Shown in pieces: positions 32,195 through 43,600 of a stretch of 64,000 nt of DNA. The position numbers were made by a program, and so were the translations under genes. Source of the stretch: Fasciolopsis buskii (lineage: Eukaryota > Platyhelminthes > Trematoda > Plagiorchiida > Fasciolidae); the NCBI GenBank assembly GCA_008360955.1, contig LUCM01003451.1:170808-234807 (forward strand), read 5' to 3'. Every line of letters begins with the position of its first letter. The first letter of the stretch is position 1. The notes beneath the pieces were generated by a model that was not told the DNA's origin, did no database searches, and worked only from the letters and a program-made list of their open reading frames with translations.

Positions 32195-34811
32195 TTAACC
32201 GGGGATGTGTGCGGCGCCTAAGGAAGCAAAACGATAGTGGGGTGAAAGTAGCAGTTCAATCGAGGATACATCACCATTTTACTCTGGGTGTCATACTTTC
32301 GTTTGGGTCACTTATGCACATGAGGGTTGCCTGGCACAGGCGAGATTAACTAAACACAACGGCTGTAACTATTGTTGTTGTCAACAGCCTCTTCTGTGCC
32401 CGTACTTGTGTATCCACCACTACTAAGAGTCATCTTTCAGGCTGATCGGCTGAAAATTACACGTCTCGTCGCATGTGGTATCCGAGGATACAAATCTGCA
32501 AGCACCTAGCAGTTTAACTAAAATCAAGGATAACCGTTTCTAATGATTACATGACATGAAGTCCTGTCTGGCAATTGCCGTTGAGTGCACTGTATCCAGT
32601 GTTCGCTCGGATCCTGGGCATCTCGCTGAGACGGCAATCGCATCAGAAGCTTCGACTGGAATCGAAGTCAGCGATTATATTCTAGGATCGACTGTTCCGG
32701 AGACGTGGGCTTTGTGCTGGTTTGACCACAGACAAGGCACAATAGGAAACGAGCAAGAGTCTACAGGCGTGGGCCAGAATGATAGAGGACCCCCGATTTA
32801 TCCTTGTCACCGGTGACTGATGGCAGTATGGCCAATCCAAGTGGCACGTTGAGGTGAAGAAGTATACCAAGTGGGCAGATTTCGTTTTTAGTGGCTATAA
32901 ATATTTTTTGGTCGGAACAACCGTGGACGAAGTGACCACCATTGTCGATGCCGTCGGCGGGAACGAGGAATGGGTCCCCAATGTGGGTTCCTATATCCGT
33001 CGAGTGTTACACTTACCAGCAACAGTACCAACGCCTGTTGAACGCACGATTGGGAACAGTGAGGAAAAGCCTGGTTGAAACTTATCTGTTGCCTCAGGAA
33101 ATCTTAAATCAGCAGGCGCATATATAATACGGTAAACAAACAGCGACCATTCAGTTGAGTGCTCCTAACACGTGCAGGACCGGTCAACCGAACTACACAC
33201 AAACAACTACTGACTAGGATTAAGTCTAACAATGCACGCTACGCTCGAGTGCTCGGTACGAAAACAACGCCAGCCTGACCACAAGCACCTGAAACCTGAT
33301 TACTTAATACGCGAAGTGTGAATCAAGAAAGAGGTCGCATTTCGGCTACGAACAGTAATTATGGAAGTAAGGTGCCGTATATGCTTCAGAGACAGAACAT
33401 ACCTACCTCAGAAACAGGTTGCAGCCCTATCGAGTTAATCATGCTGATATCGAAAGTAACCAAGTAAAGTGAACAATTGGATTTAAGCAGCGTATCAGTA
33501 ATACTGTCATCCATCCCGACTGGCAATTCGTCGCGGCAACCTGCTTAGTACCCACATTGGATGAACGGAAATTAGAGAGGTTCTCTCCAGGGAGAGTGCT
33601 AGAGGCACGTAAGCAATCTATACTTCGCAGCTGATCACGCCGCAGAAGCTAGAATTTTAACTGGACAGTTTGACCCAAACTTCTTACTGACAAACCAATG
33701 GGTCGCTAATCCGCCTCCGGAGCACCTAGAAGCATACGTAGGACTGCCCTGACACCTCAGGGCAACGTATAGCACATCATCATCATCATCATCATCGTCC
33801 AGCGTTGAACAGCAAGGCGAGACCCACTGACCGCTGCCGTTTCCCAGAGTTACACGTTTATATAAAAAGAGTGAATATCAAAGGGGAACAGGGAGTGGAC
33901 CTACACAGGCGGGAAAAGATAGGATGCTGCTGGGGCCAACACACGGAACACAGCCTAACTGTACAAACGCACGTATTTTCAATCATTCTGATTCGACAGA
34001 AAATGACAACATCATCGTCACTCTACACGGTTCACTGTCACATCTTTCAGTGTCTCCAGTCAGCTACAGGACGGGTCTTCCGGACTACAACCCCGCAGAC
34101 GCGAGACACCTACTCTACCTAACTTCGCTGTACATTTTCCCATCCCACGTTGCCACGTTATCTGTTGGTCTCCACATAACTTCTTCCATACCTTAGGAGA
34201 AACACAAAATAGGACACGGTATGGTAGACGAGTGTTTGTCATACGCAACACGCGACCGAACCAGCGCACTCTACTAAGTCTTATACGTTGAAACAAGGTA
34301 TTCTCAGAGACCACAATTAGCATTAGATTCCTAGCCTTCACATTACTCACGCGGTCACTCCATCCAATCCTAGCGATATTTCGTTCGACTCTTGCATTCT
34401 GAAGACCGCCTAAACCAACTTCCATCGACTCGTCCATGACGACGTTGAACAGGAATGGAGAGATGGGACACCCTTGTCGAAAGCCCCCAGTCATTTCGAA
34501 TGAACTTGACAGTTCACCGTATACTCTCAGGCAATCCTAGGTATGCATATACAATGCACTGAAATCACCTGCTACCACTACAATGTCAGAGCGTTTGCTC
34601 TTCTGAACAAGAGTGACGAGTTTATCATAAAACTCCGCTTTCTCCATGTTAGTGTTGCAGTCTGATGGAGCGTATGCTGAGATAACAAATAAACTGCACT
34701 TAACACTACTATCATTTGGGACGCCGACTGGTCCATGCAGTCTCATGGCACACAAACGACTGTTGACTGGGATCCCGTCTAAAAGTGCCGCTTCGGACTA
34801 AGAAGAGATCG
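32195..34811. repeat. Duplicated block, copy 1 (clean)
   Basis: Begins with GGTGCGGCGCC-type sequence followed by TAAGGAAGCAAAACGA, which recurs at about 34829. Order and sequence of the two copies agree over at least 2.3 kb, including words such as CCTTGTCACCGGTGACTGATGG and GGTTCTCTCCAGGGAGAGTG. The left 1.6 kb is not recognised. Plus-strand frames 32556-32816 and 32854-33078 are open here but broken in copy 2. The right part is an RTE LINE remnant. Confidence 0.75.
33775..34800 (-). mobile_element. RTE-like LINE subfamily 1 with two internal deletions
   Basis: On the minus strand the element begins with an endonuclease fragment (34755-34537: CAMRLHGPVGVP, LFVISAYAPSDCN, IVVVAGDFS). It jumps at about 34555 to the RT palm B region (TGGFRQGCPISPFLFNVVMDE, 34494-34430). 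It then jumps again at about 34378 from LGGLQNARVE into ARIGWSDRVSN of the C-terminal domain. It ends with eight CAT units on the plus strand (33775-33796), that is, a (TGA)n tail. Both deletions remove polymerase catalytic motifs. Confidence 0.75.
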
Positions 34812-36589
34812 CGGGGATGGTGCGGCGCCTAAGGAAGCAAAACGAAGTGGGTGAAAGTGCATTAATCAAGAGCCTGGGTCTCTACCTTATCGCGATGGCT
34901 TAAAAATTTTCATACATCACATTTTAACTCTGTGCCAACTTTCGTTATGGCGTCACCGTCCCATGCAACACCAAGAAGGGTTTGTCATGCGCACAGGCGT
35001 AGATAAACCTAACACCAAACGCCTTTGAATCTATTGTAGTTGTCAACCAGACGCATATCTTACCACTCTCCGCTCGAAGTGCGGACTGAATTCGTCACTA
35101 TCTTTTAACCCTTAATTAATACATATATGCATATCACACCGTCGTATATCACTACACAGCATTTCTCTGAACTTCTCGCATGTGGTATCTCCGAGAGTTA
35201 CAAAGTCTGCAATGCCACCTAGCTAGTTTAACACAATAACTAACCGGATAACGCGTGTTCAAGCTTACATACATAAGTCCGTCTGGCAATTGCGGTGAGG
35301 TTGCACTGTATCCATGTGCTTTCTCTCGGTATCCTGGGCATCTCGCCTGAGACGGACAATCGCTTCAGAAGGCTTCGCGGATCGAAGCAGCGATTATATC
35401 TAGTATACGACATGTTCCGTGAAACGTGGGCTTCGTGCTGTCTGACCACTAGACAAGGCAAATAGGAAACGAGCACAGATTCTACACCAACGTGGGCCGA
35501 ATGATAAGAGGGACCGTCCGGATTTATCCTTGTCACGGTGACCTGATGGCAATATGCGCCAAGCCAATGCAACGAGTTGAGGTGATGAAGTATATCTAAG
35601 TCTGGCAGATTCGTTTTTAGTGGCTAAATATTTTGGTCGGAACAACCTGTGAGCAAGTGACCCAGCATCATTGTCGATGGCCCGTCGGCGCGAAACGAGG
35701 TAATGTGTCTGCCCAATGTGGTTCTATATTCCGCGAGTGTATACACTCCGAGCAAGCAGTTAAATGCCACGCCTTTGAACGCACGATTGGGAACAGTGAT
35801 GGAAACAGCCTGGTTGAAACTTATTCTGTTGCCGTCAGGAAATCTAAATCAAAGGCAGGCGCATATATAGATAACGCGTAAAACAAAAAGACAGCGGCGA
35901 CCATACAGTTGAGTCTACCTAACAGCATGACTCGTGCAGTACCGGATCAAATCCGAACTACATGCCACAAACAACTACTGACTAGAGTTATAGTACTATG
36001 ACAATGCACCGCTACGCTCGAGTCTTCGGTACGAAAACAACGCCAGGCCTTGAACCGCACAAGCACCGTAACGATTCTAATACGCGAGAGTGTGGAATCA
36101 AGAAATGAGGTTCGCATTTCGCTACGATACAGTCAAGTCGTGATGGCACTTGAAAGTAAAAAGATGCGTTATACTGCTATCGATACAGAACATACCGTAC
36201 TCAGAAACAGGTTGCAACAATGCCCTATCTGAGTTAATCATGCTGCATATCGACAAGTAAGCTCAAGTAATAAGTAGAACAATATGGGATTTAAGCAGCG
36301 TACAGCTAATACTGGTCATTCCATCCCGACTGCAAGTCCCGTCGCGGCAACCTGCTTAGTAGCCCACTTGATGAAGCGGTGAAAATTAGGAGGTTCTCTC
36401 CAGGAGAGTGCTAGAGGCATCGTAAGCAACTATACTTCGCGAGCTTGATCACTGCCGCAAGAGAGCTAGAATTCTTAACTGGACAGTTTGACCCAAATTT
36501 CTTTACTGACAAACCAATGGTCGCTGAATCCGCCTCCGTGAGCAACCTAGAACAGACGTAGACGGGCCTGACACCTCAGGCATACGTAT
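34812..36589. repeat. Duplicated block, copy 2 (indel-rich)
   Basis: Matches 32195-33775 in order but with a single-base insertion, deletion or substitution every 10-20 bases, spread evenly and without regard to any frame. Examples: the 32700s word GTTCCGGAGACGTGGG reads GTTCCGTGAAACGTGGG. This pattern resembles unpolished long-read sequence more than evolutionary decay. Confidence 0.7.
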
Positions 36590-39491
36590 AGCATCATCAT
36601 ATCATCAATCATCACCTGGTCCAGCGTTTTGACAGCAAGCGAACCCACTGACCGTTCCGTTCCCAGAAGTACACGTTTTTATTAAAAAGATGATATTCAA
36701 GAGGGACAGGAGTGGACACTACACAGGCGGGAAAAGAAGTAGATCTGCTGGCCAACACACGGAACAGTATCAGCCTAACGTCCAATACGCACGTATTTCA
36801 ATCATTCCTGATTCGATAGAAAATGACAGGCAACGACGCACTGTTCACGGTTCCACTGCCATATCCTTCAGTGTCCTCCAGTCAGGCAAGTCGACAAGTC
36901 TTTCGGACCCAACCACGAAAGGCGTGAGACACTCCTACTGTCTACCCTAACTTCGCCTGTACATTTTCTCATCCCACTGTGTGCACGTCGAATCTCCTGG
37001 CTCTGCACTACTGTGCTTCTTCAGAAGACCCATATTCTCCTATGCAGGAGCATCAAAAAAAGGCACGGTAATGGCAGCCCGAGTGCTTCGTCAATCACAC
37101 AGACACGTGACCCAACCCAAGACAGAGTAAAGTCTACTCACACAGTTTATACAGCTGAAACAAGCTATTTTCAGAAGGGCATCCCAACGACTCAGAGTGT
37201 CCTAACCTAAGATATCAGACCTCACTCCTTCACTCCACTCCAATCCCTAGCCATCAACCTATCGAGAACCATCGGTTGTCGAAAAGCCTCCCCAACGACG
37301 GACATCGCCCACACGGTCATCCTCTCACGTCTCGTAAACCGTACCTCAGAATGAACGCAGCTTGCGAGCACAGTACACACAACCTTTCAACCTAAGTGAA
37401 ATATCTAGCCTGACGCCACAAGTCTTCAATCAGCGTAAGCTCAGACGAGCTCTGGGATAACGCAATATACCTCCATATCCCAGGAAGCTATCATCGTTAG
37501 ACACCGCAGTCTACGCAAGATAGCTGAAACGGTCACAATCGGTCAACTCCTCTCGCACCGGTATCAAAGTTGGCGCCGCTGTCGTCCAGTCCTGTAAACA
37601 GTAATCTTGCACTTTGGTAAGGTGCAAAGCACATGTCAAACCGAGCAAACCGATCTCGAACAGTCTATCTTGTTCCCGTGTGGCACGGTCCCGCAGACTC
37701 GAACAGGGCACACGATCGTCGTCTGCGTAATCTACGGTCAATAACTTCCTCCCATTTCGCAGTCGACCTCTGCTCCCGGAACCTAAAGAATCTACATCAG
37801 CCCTGTTGTCCATGAACGAGTGGAAACCAAGAATGGAGAGATAGGACACCCTTGTCGAAGCGCCACATAGTTGTATCGAAATGGACGTTATCAAGTTCAC
37901 GTTATAGCACCTTAACTGCGACCATAGGTATGCGAATACAATGCCTCGCAACAAGATTCTCAAAACTTCGTTGGCAAACCGCTTTTCCGGTGGAGAGCAC
38001 TGAGTATGATGGTTGCTTCGTCCGATTCAATCGAGAGCGAGTCACGCGACACTAAGGTACCTCCAGAATAGACTGAACCTCAAACCACAGCCGCGTAGCG
38101 TGATAGCGCGTCTTCGAGTATCCTGATCGAAGAGTAAACATTTGGTTGAAATCACCGCAACAAAGACACGCATACCGCCATGGCCGAAATTATGACCGAG
38201 CAACACATCTGATCGGATGGATAGTCACTCCTGCGAATCGGCTTCATCGTCAAACGCGCGCAGTAGATCTGACTCAGAGTATACCACCTCTAAAAGTAAT
38301 ATTCAGAGAACTAAACTAATACCCACGATGATTGCTGCCTTGTCCACTACCATGTACTCCACTCTGTGAAAAGAATTGGAATATAAATCAGTGACGTCAC
38401 CCCACGATAGAGGGATACGCTCCTCGTTCCAAATATCATGAGCAAGGAGGCACACATGAATCTCATCAGTCACTCAGTCCTCCATCGCCAAATTTGAAAC
38501 ACAACTGAAGAGTGAGAAATTATCCCAACACTCAACAACATGTCACCCCGCACAAAGACCAAGCTCTTCCGCCTCTAACAAATCAAACGGACATATAACC
38601 TAAATCATCCGCAATCCATCCGTCAACAGAACTTCAAAACACACCCAGAACAACAAAACATCCCAAAACAGGACTTCCAACATCAAACAGAATACCCACC
38701 TCCATGCACTATATCAGAAACACGCGCATCTGTACACAATCTATACAACTGAAACCTCTGAATAACATGCTGCTGCTTACGGTCGCATCCATATCCATAT
38801 ATCGCGTAGCAATCCAACATAAAGAACTTGTATTTTAATCATCGCAATCGACTTCTACTAACGATAGTTTTGCCAGCGCCTAACCACAGCCGACTCATAT
38901 GCTATACAGTTGCTCAAACCAGGTCAACAACTCGATCCAACAGACTCAACCTGAAGCAGTACGACGACGCAACATGCCAGACACAGTTCAAAAACAACAC
39001 AATCTAACACAAACAACTCCCAACCGACCCACACACCTTCCTTAAACGATGAAACTGCATCCTAACCCTATCACACGCATTGTACTAGAGAATACTTCCC
39101 TCTACACAACGGAATACACTATAAATACAGTAGATAGCAAATCCATACATATAACTATAACGCATAATCAGAACCAACATAACTACTACACCTTCTCTCG
39201 CGGATTATAAACATACATAATAACATAAAAATCTACACTAACAACTAAAGACCATCCTTTAAATCCAACCGAGAACACATGGACCAACGAAGCACTCGTC
39301 TAAAACTCTTACTCAGAATCATACATATTACAGCTCACAAACTCTCCAGACAATACAAGCCGACGCCTTCTGTGAGATCATAGTTTCGATACACCGCTAC
39401 ATCTTATAAGAATACACACGCGACACAATGTGTCTATAATAGCGCTCACGACACACATCTATCGGAGTAGAAAAACCAGCTTAACATTGCA

Positions 39492-40166
39492 CTAGTTCGC
39501 TAGTCTCTTAGTTCCTCGACAGTTCTGTTCGTAGCTGTTCGAAGAAAGCCGAATCCAACAAACGTACGAACAGCCAATCGCATTGGTGGCGGCCCCGCCG
39601 CGATGGCTCANNNNNNNNNNNNNNNNNNNNNNNNNGCGTCGATGGCCATTCAGCTGCAGCAAAAATCGCATTAAAACTAACGCATGGTCCGATTCGACGT
39701 ACGTGGTCCAGTATGATCTACAGTTCTGGACAGAACCGCGCCAACGGTAGCTAACTGCGATATGGTCAATCTGACTTAGTGAACCTGTCGAGTTAGAACG
39801 CCACGTCGCTGTGCGACGCGAACTGTGTCGGAAATTCGCACTAGATAGGAATAAACTATTATCTGCACAGAATTGGAGAAGTCTTTCTCCGTTGTCTGTT
39901 CGCTGTGCAGGCAAGGCGCATCGCCCACCTAAACAGGACTCCGATGCACTAAGTTTGCCAACTTGTCCATTAAAGTCACCTGCTACCACTACAACGTCAG
40001 AGCGTTTGCTCTTCCGAACAAGAGTGACGAGGTTATCGTAAAATTCGTCTTTCTCCATATCAGTGCTGCAGTCTGTTGGAGCGTATGCCGAGATAACAAA
40101 TAAACTACGTTTAACACTACTATCCTTTCGGACGCCGACTGATCCCTGCAGTCTCATGGCACACAA
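39492..40166 (-). CDS. LINE apurinic-type endonuclease domain (RTE), open apart from an N gap
   Basis: The frame encodes the C-terminal two thirds of an exonuclease-endonuclease-phosphatase domain that nicks target DNA for retrotransposition. SLFVISAYAPTDCS comes first, then VVVVAGDFNGQVG (catalytic DxN), SLSQIDHIAVSYRW and VESDHALVLMRF (the catalytic SDH motif). All catalytic residues that can be seen are intact. The first third is in a different frame at 40488-40219 (GSFNVRT, CVSETRIQ). After residue 178 the frame runs into the 25-base gap and 20 foreign bases; downstream it resumes with NAIGC and SNSYEQN. Confidence 0.8.
   Translation of the reverse strand: MCAMRLQGSVGVRKDSSVKRSLFVISAYAPTDCSTDMEKDEFYDNLVTLVRKSKRSDVVVVAGDFNGQVGKLSASESCLGGRCALPAQRTDNGERLLQFCADNSLFLSSANFRHSSRRTATWRSNSTGSLSQIDHIAVSYRWRGSVQNCRSYWTTYVESDHALVLMRFLLQLNGHRRXXXXXXXXXSHRGGAATNAIGCSYVCWIRLSSNSYEQNCRGTKRLAN
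39611..39635. other. Assembly gap, 25 N
   Basis: A gap of 25 N in the LINE endonuclease. In the sister copy at 29060-29080 the two sides are directly adjacent, while here about 20 extra bases (GGCCCCGCCGCGATGG and following) precede the gap. Confidence 0.97.
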
Positions 40167-40218
40167 GCGACTGTTGACTGAGGATCCAGTCTAGAAGGGC
40201 TGCTTCAGCCTTCTCACT

Positions 40219-40488
40219 CTAGACTATTCCTACACCACGTTGACCCACAGCTTCAGTTGCTTCGTCTCCTGAAGTGCGAAGAAAATATCTTGACGAGACG
40301 TTTGGCGCAGTTAGCTGAATCACTCTACTCGAATCCTGAATTCGTGTTTCACTCACACAGCAGACATCAGTCGAAAGTGAGTCCACTGTTAGAGCCAAAC
40401 ACGCCTGTTTGCCAGCCTCCATTAAAGTGCGAACATTGAAGGAACCCAGATTCAGAGGTTGACGAGGTTTGGGAAAATGTGAGCTCAC
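40219..40488 (-). pseudogene. LINE endonuclease N-terminal third
   Basis: Residues LNLGSFNVRTLMEAGKQ give the conserved N of the endonuclease active site, and STDVCCVSETRIQDSS gives the catalytic E in the SETR motif. It is in a different frame from the downstream domain, by a frameshift between 40219 and 40166. The matching region at 883-509 is a second copy. Confidence 0.72.
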
Positions 40489-41135
40489 AGACTAATAGCC
40501 ATCTACCACACTATTTGATATTGAACCGTCCCGGGTAACGGGCGTATTATCAGTGGGACACTACGGATAGGCAGAAGGACCAAAGGCACTGGGCTGGAGA
40601 CAGAAGAGACGGTTTGAATAAGGGAGAGCAGTAACATACTTTTCACTACCCACCACATCTGCGGTCGATGCAATGGGCAGCGCGATTCTGATCATCCTGC
40701 GCGACGAACGATGCAGTATGGAACTATTTGTAGACGTGTAACTCATGGGGATTAATGGACGGGTACTGCTAGGGAGTTCAGCCGCTAAGCAGAAGAACGA
40801 TTAGGGTTCTCAACCAAAGCCTTTGGTTCCGACAAGAATCTGACCGCAAGGCAGCGGGAAATAGCTGAGTGGGAGCCCATCCACTTGGATCAATTAGTCT
40901 TCCACTCGTTTTTACGACTGAGCTGCTAGCTCAGATCAACCCCCGACTTGGAGGACCAGAAGACTACTTCGTCAGGTCTTTACCCACTGACCTTCCAGGT
41001 ATGATTGGATCTTCGGCTTGAGATAAGCCATCCTGTATAGCTCGTTGGGTCATGGAGGCACGCAAGCCGTCACACCACGTCAAGGTGTAGTCTCGTTGTG
41101 ACAGAACTTCACTCAAGGTCCCCTAAAGCTTGCAA

Positions 41136-43179
41136 TCAGGCAAAGAAATCAAACACCCAGCTCCTTGAGGGTGGGCTGCTGAATGGTTATTTAGCAACTT
41201 TTTACATGTACTCAGAATGAGTAAAAAGGGGATGAAGAATTATACGAGATCACAGCAGTGCATCCAAACACTGGCTTTTCACTTGTTCGACATTCAGGCA
41301 GTGGAGAGATGAATGCATAAAACATTTTAAATCAAAAAGCCCAATTTAGACAGCTTCGGGAAAGAAACACGAAATCAAAAACAACTTTATTGACAGACAG
41401 ATACATCAAGCTGAAGAATATCTGGAGTATGTACTGTGCTTATTATGTATACCGCGCAACTCGTTAGGCGAACGAAAGAAAATGTGAACGACTAGTGTAG
41501 GAAAAGTCAGTTGTCACCACGTCTCCAAAAACCGGTCGTCAATGGGAATTTAAATGACTAAGTACACTGGGTTTGCAATTCCCCCACGGTCCAAACTATC
41601 GGTGGGATTTCCGGACATCCGGTAACAGTTTCAACACGAAAATGGCTTTTCCAACCACAATACAGCGCTCACTGCGGTTCTTCAACGGATGGTGGGATTG
41701 GAAGCATAAAAACCATTGGAATAACAAAGCGCTGAACAATGCAGTAACATTCAAAAAAGCACACACTAGCAAATGCATGAATACATTGGGAGCACGACCA
41801 GTGACGAGGCTGACATCTATGGGACAACTGCCGTTTTCATTTTGATTTCATGCTTCTACACGATTATACTGAAAAGGCGAGCAAAGTGGATGCGGGCTCG
41901 CCATACCGTAACAAAACCGAGTACTATGAAAACATAACTTAGACCGACGCAGAACCGGGAATCCCAAACACCGGGGTCGGTAACGTTCCAGGCAGTGGTA
42001 AACTGGCATGTTAGAACTGTACTAATGAGAACCACTGGCCACCATAACTTCGACGCCTAGTTCTCAACAGTTCAGATAGCACAGGCCACATCGATCTGCT
42101 ACGTATGAAACGACCGACAGTAGCGAACTTCAAATCTAGGCATAACGTATTTACATTCGCCTATCTCCATTATGGCCATTTTTAAGGGTGAACTTTCGGA
42201 TGTATTCTTGGCCAAATCATACAAAAGCGATGGACCCACTTCATTGGAACCGGAAGGAGCGTGATCGTAATTTGAATGGGACAATTACTGTGAACTATAA
42301 CCATTTGGATAATCATAACATTGTAATAAAACAAAAATGACGAAAGGCAACCCAAATTCAGCAAACTCCTAACCCAAACAGGTGAGAGCGGGCGTTTTCA
42401 AGAGGCAGAGGTGGTCACTAGCTTTGGATGTTTCTCAAAATGCTACGAGAGGACTATGCACTTCAGATGGCCTCTGCCGGAGTTCTCATTTGTCCATTCG
42501 TGGCGGTGTTACCACTAACATCGAATTGAAGACGAATGCCCAGCACTCTACCATTATTTTGCACAAACCTGAGGACGGATCATATGAAATCGCAACCTTA
42601 GTGAAGAACGAGAACAAAGAGCGAAAAAGAAAGAAATCAACGAGCGCAGTTTACTACATATTGGCTTCTTTATCACCCCCTTTGCAAATCATCTAATAGC
42701 GTTTGTGATCCAGGATCCCCTGAGTCAGATACACCTCGACTGAACAAAGTGCAGTAGACAGCTGCTATTGAAACTACCTAGTTCAGTCCAAGTTGTGCAA
42801 CCATTAACCATGAACCAACCTGCTCCGCTTTTGGTTGCTGCCTCATGGCATCAACTACTCGGAAAATGAAACAAGGAATGGGAGAAACTGACTGCGAGAA
42901 AATACGTTGAACAGTCTTTTGGAAGGAGACTGTGGATGTAAGGGCGCCCTGAGCCGTACCACTCGAAAACATCTCGTAAATCTTAACTCAGCTGTCTAAC
43001 TGTGTACATGAGCGTCCAGTGGATAAGGTTTTCACACTTTCTGTCGTGTCATTTGCCAGTAACCTCGAACCACCTGGCCACTATCCGCCATGGAGAACAG
43101 CGTAGAACGAGGCAGTCGTCTTGTGAGCGTGCCCAAAACGTGTTTCAGTCACTTTAACCTATGCTTTTTCACCGCTTGT
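41136..43179. other. No recognisable gene
   Basis: Frames at 41573-41845 and 42382-42696 are open for about 90-105 codons but contain no known motif and no clear splice sites. No RNA gene is seen. Confidence 0.35.
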
Positions 43180-43600
43180 ACTAAAAATTAAACCCTGAGA
43201 CTCAGTTCCTTACGCCTAATCTCCGAGTTATGAAATTTTCCCGCCATGTTCTACCAATACTACGAAGACGGTGGTGTTCAAACAAACGTCTTCGCATATC
43301 GTTTGCTTTTAAAGGCCACGTTTTCAAGTAGTACAGCACCACTGACCTTACTGTTGCTAGAACAAAGCCTTTGATCATTAACCGGATGTCACTAGTGTCA
43401 GAGGTGCCCCAAACAGGTGTACGCCAACTGAACTCTGTATGCCTGAAGGCACTTCTTCCGATATACGAACACCAGGTGAGATACAACTACCCAGGTAATT
43501 AAATCTAGTCACTTCGCCCAGTTGTCCCCTTGCAAGAACGACGTTTGGATTCGAGCCGATCCGTTTATGCCACAACATTGTACGTTTCAAAGGTGCAAAA
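43180..43600 (-). mobile_element. RTE-like LINE subfamily 3, C-terminal fragment
   Basis: Two minus-strand frames give the C-terminal domain in a third, more diverged version. Frame 43590-43378 has GQLGEVTRFNYLGSCISPGV and SEEVPSGIQSS. Frame 43486-43202 has IKGFVLATVRSVVLYYLKTW, RRRLFEHHRLRSIGR and RRLGVRN. The YLGSCI block and the SVVLY--KTWPL block correspond to those of subfamilies 1 and 2. Frameshifted and lacking RT. Confidence 0.65.

Larger units (their letters stand above)
36590..41135 (-). mobile_element. RTE-like LINE subfamily 1, probably full-length, partly low-quality sequence
   Basis: Read on the minus strand: 5' UTR (41135-40750), endonuclease start (40488-40219, GSFNVRTLMEAGKQ, DVCCVSETRIQD), endonuclease body (40166-39640), linker (39600-39480), then degraded but ordered linker and RT. 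Visible pieces include the complement of AATCATCGTGGG-TTAGTTT near 38315, TKVQDYCLQDWTTAAPTLIPV near 37600, and YADDD near 37730. The C-terminal domain runs at 37500-36900 and the tail of CAT units at 36593-36617. Length about 4.5 kb agrees with a full RTE element. The 36.6-39.48 kb part has the same scattered indels as the block to its left. Confidence 0.65.

Noticed and set aside
32200..37960. True tandem duplication of a host locus
   Set aside because: The second copy's evenly scattered indels and the different LINE structures make assembly of raw-read sequence or separate repeat copies more likely.
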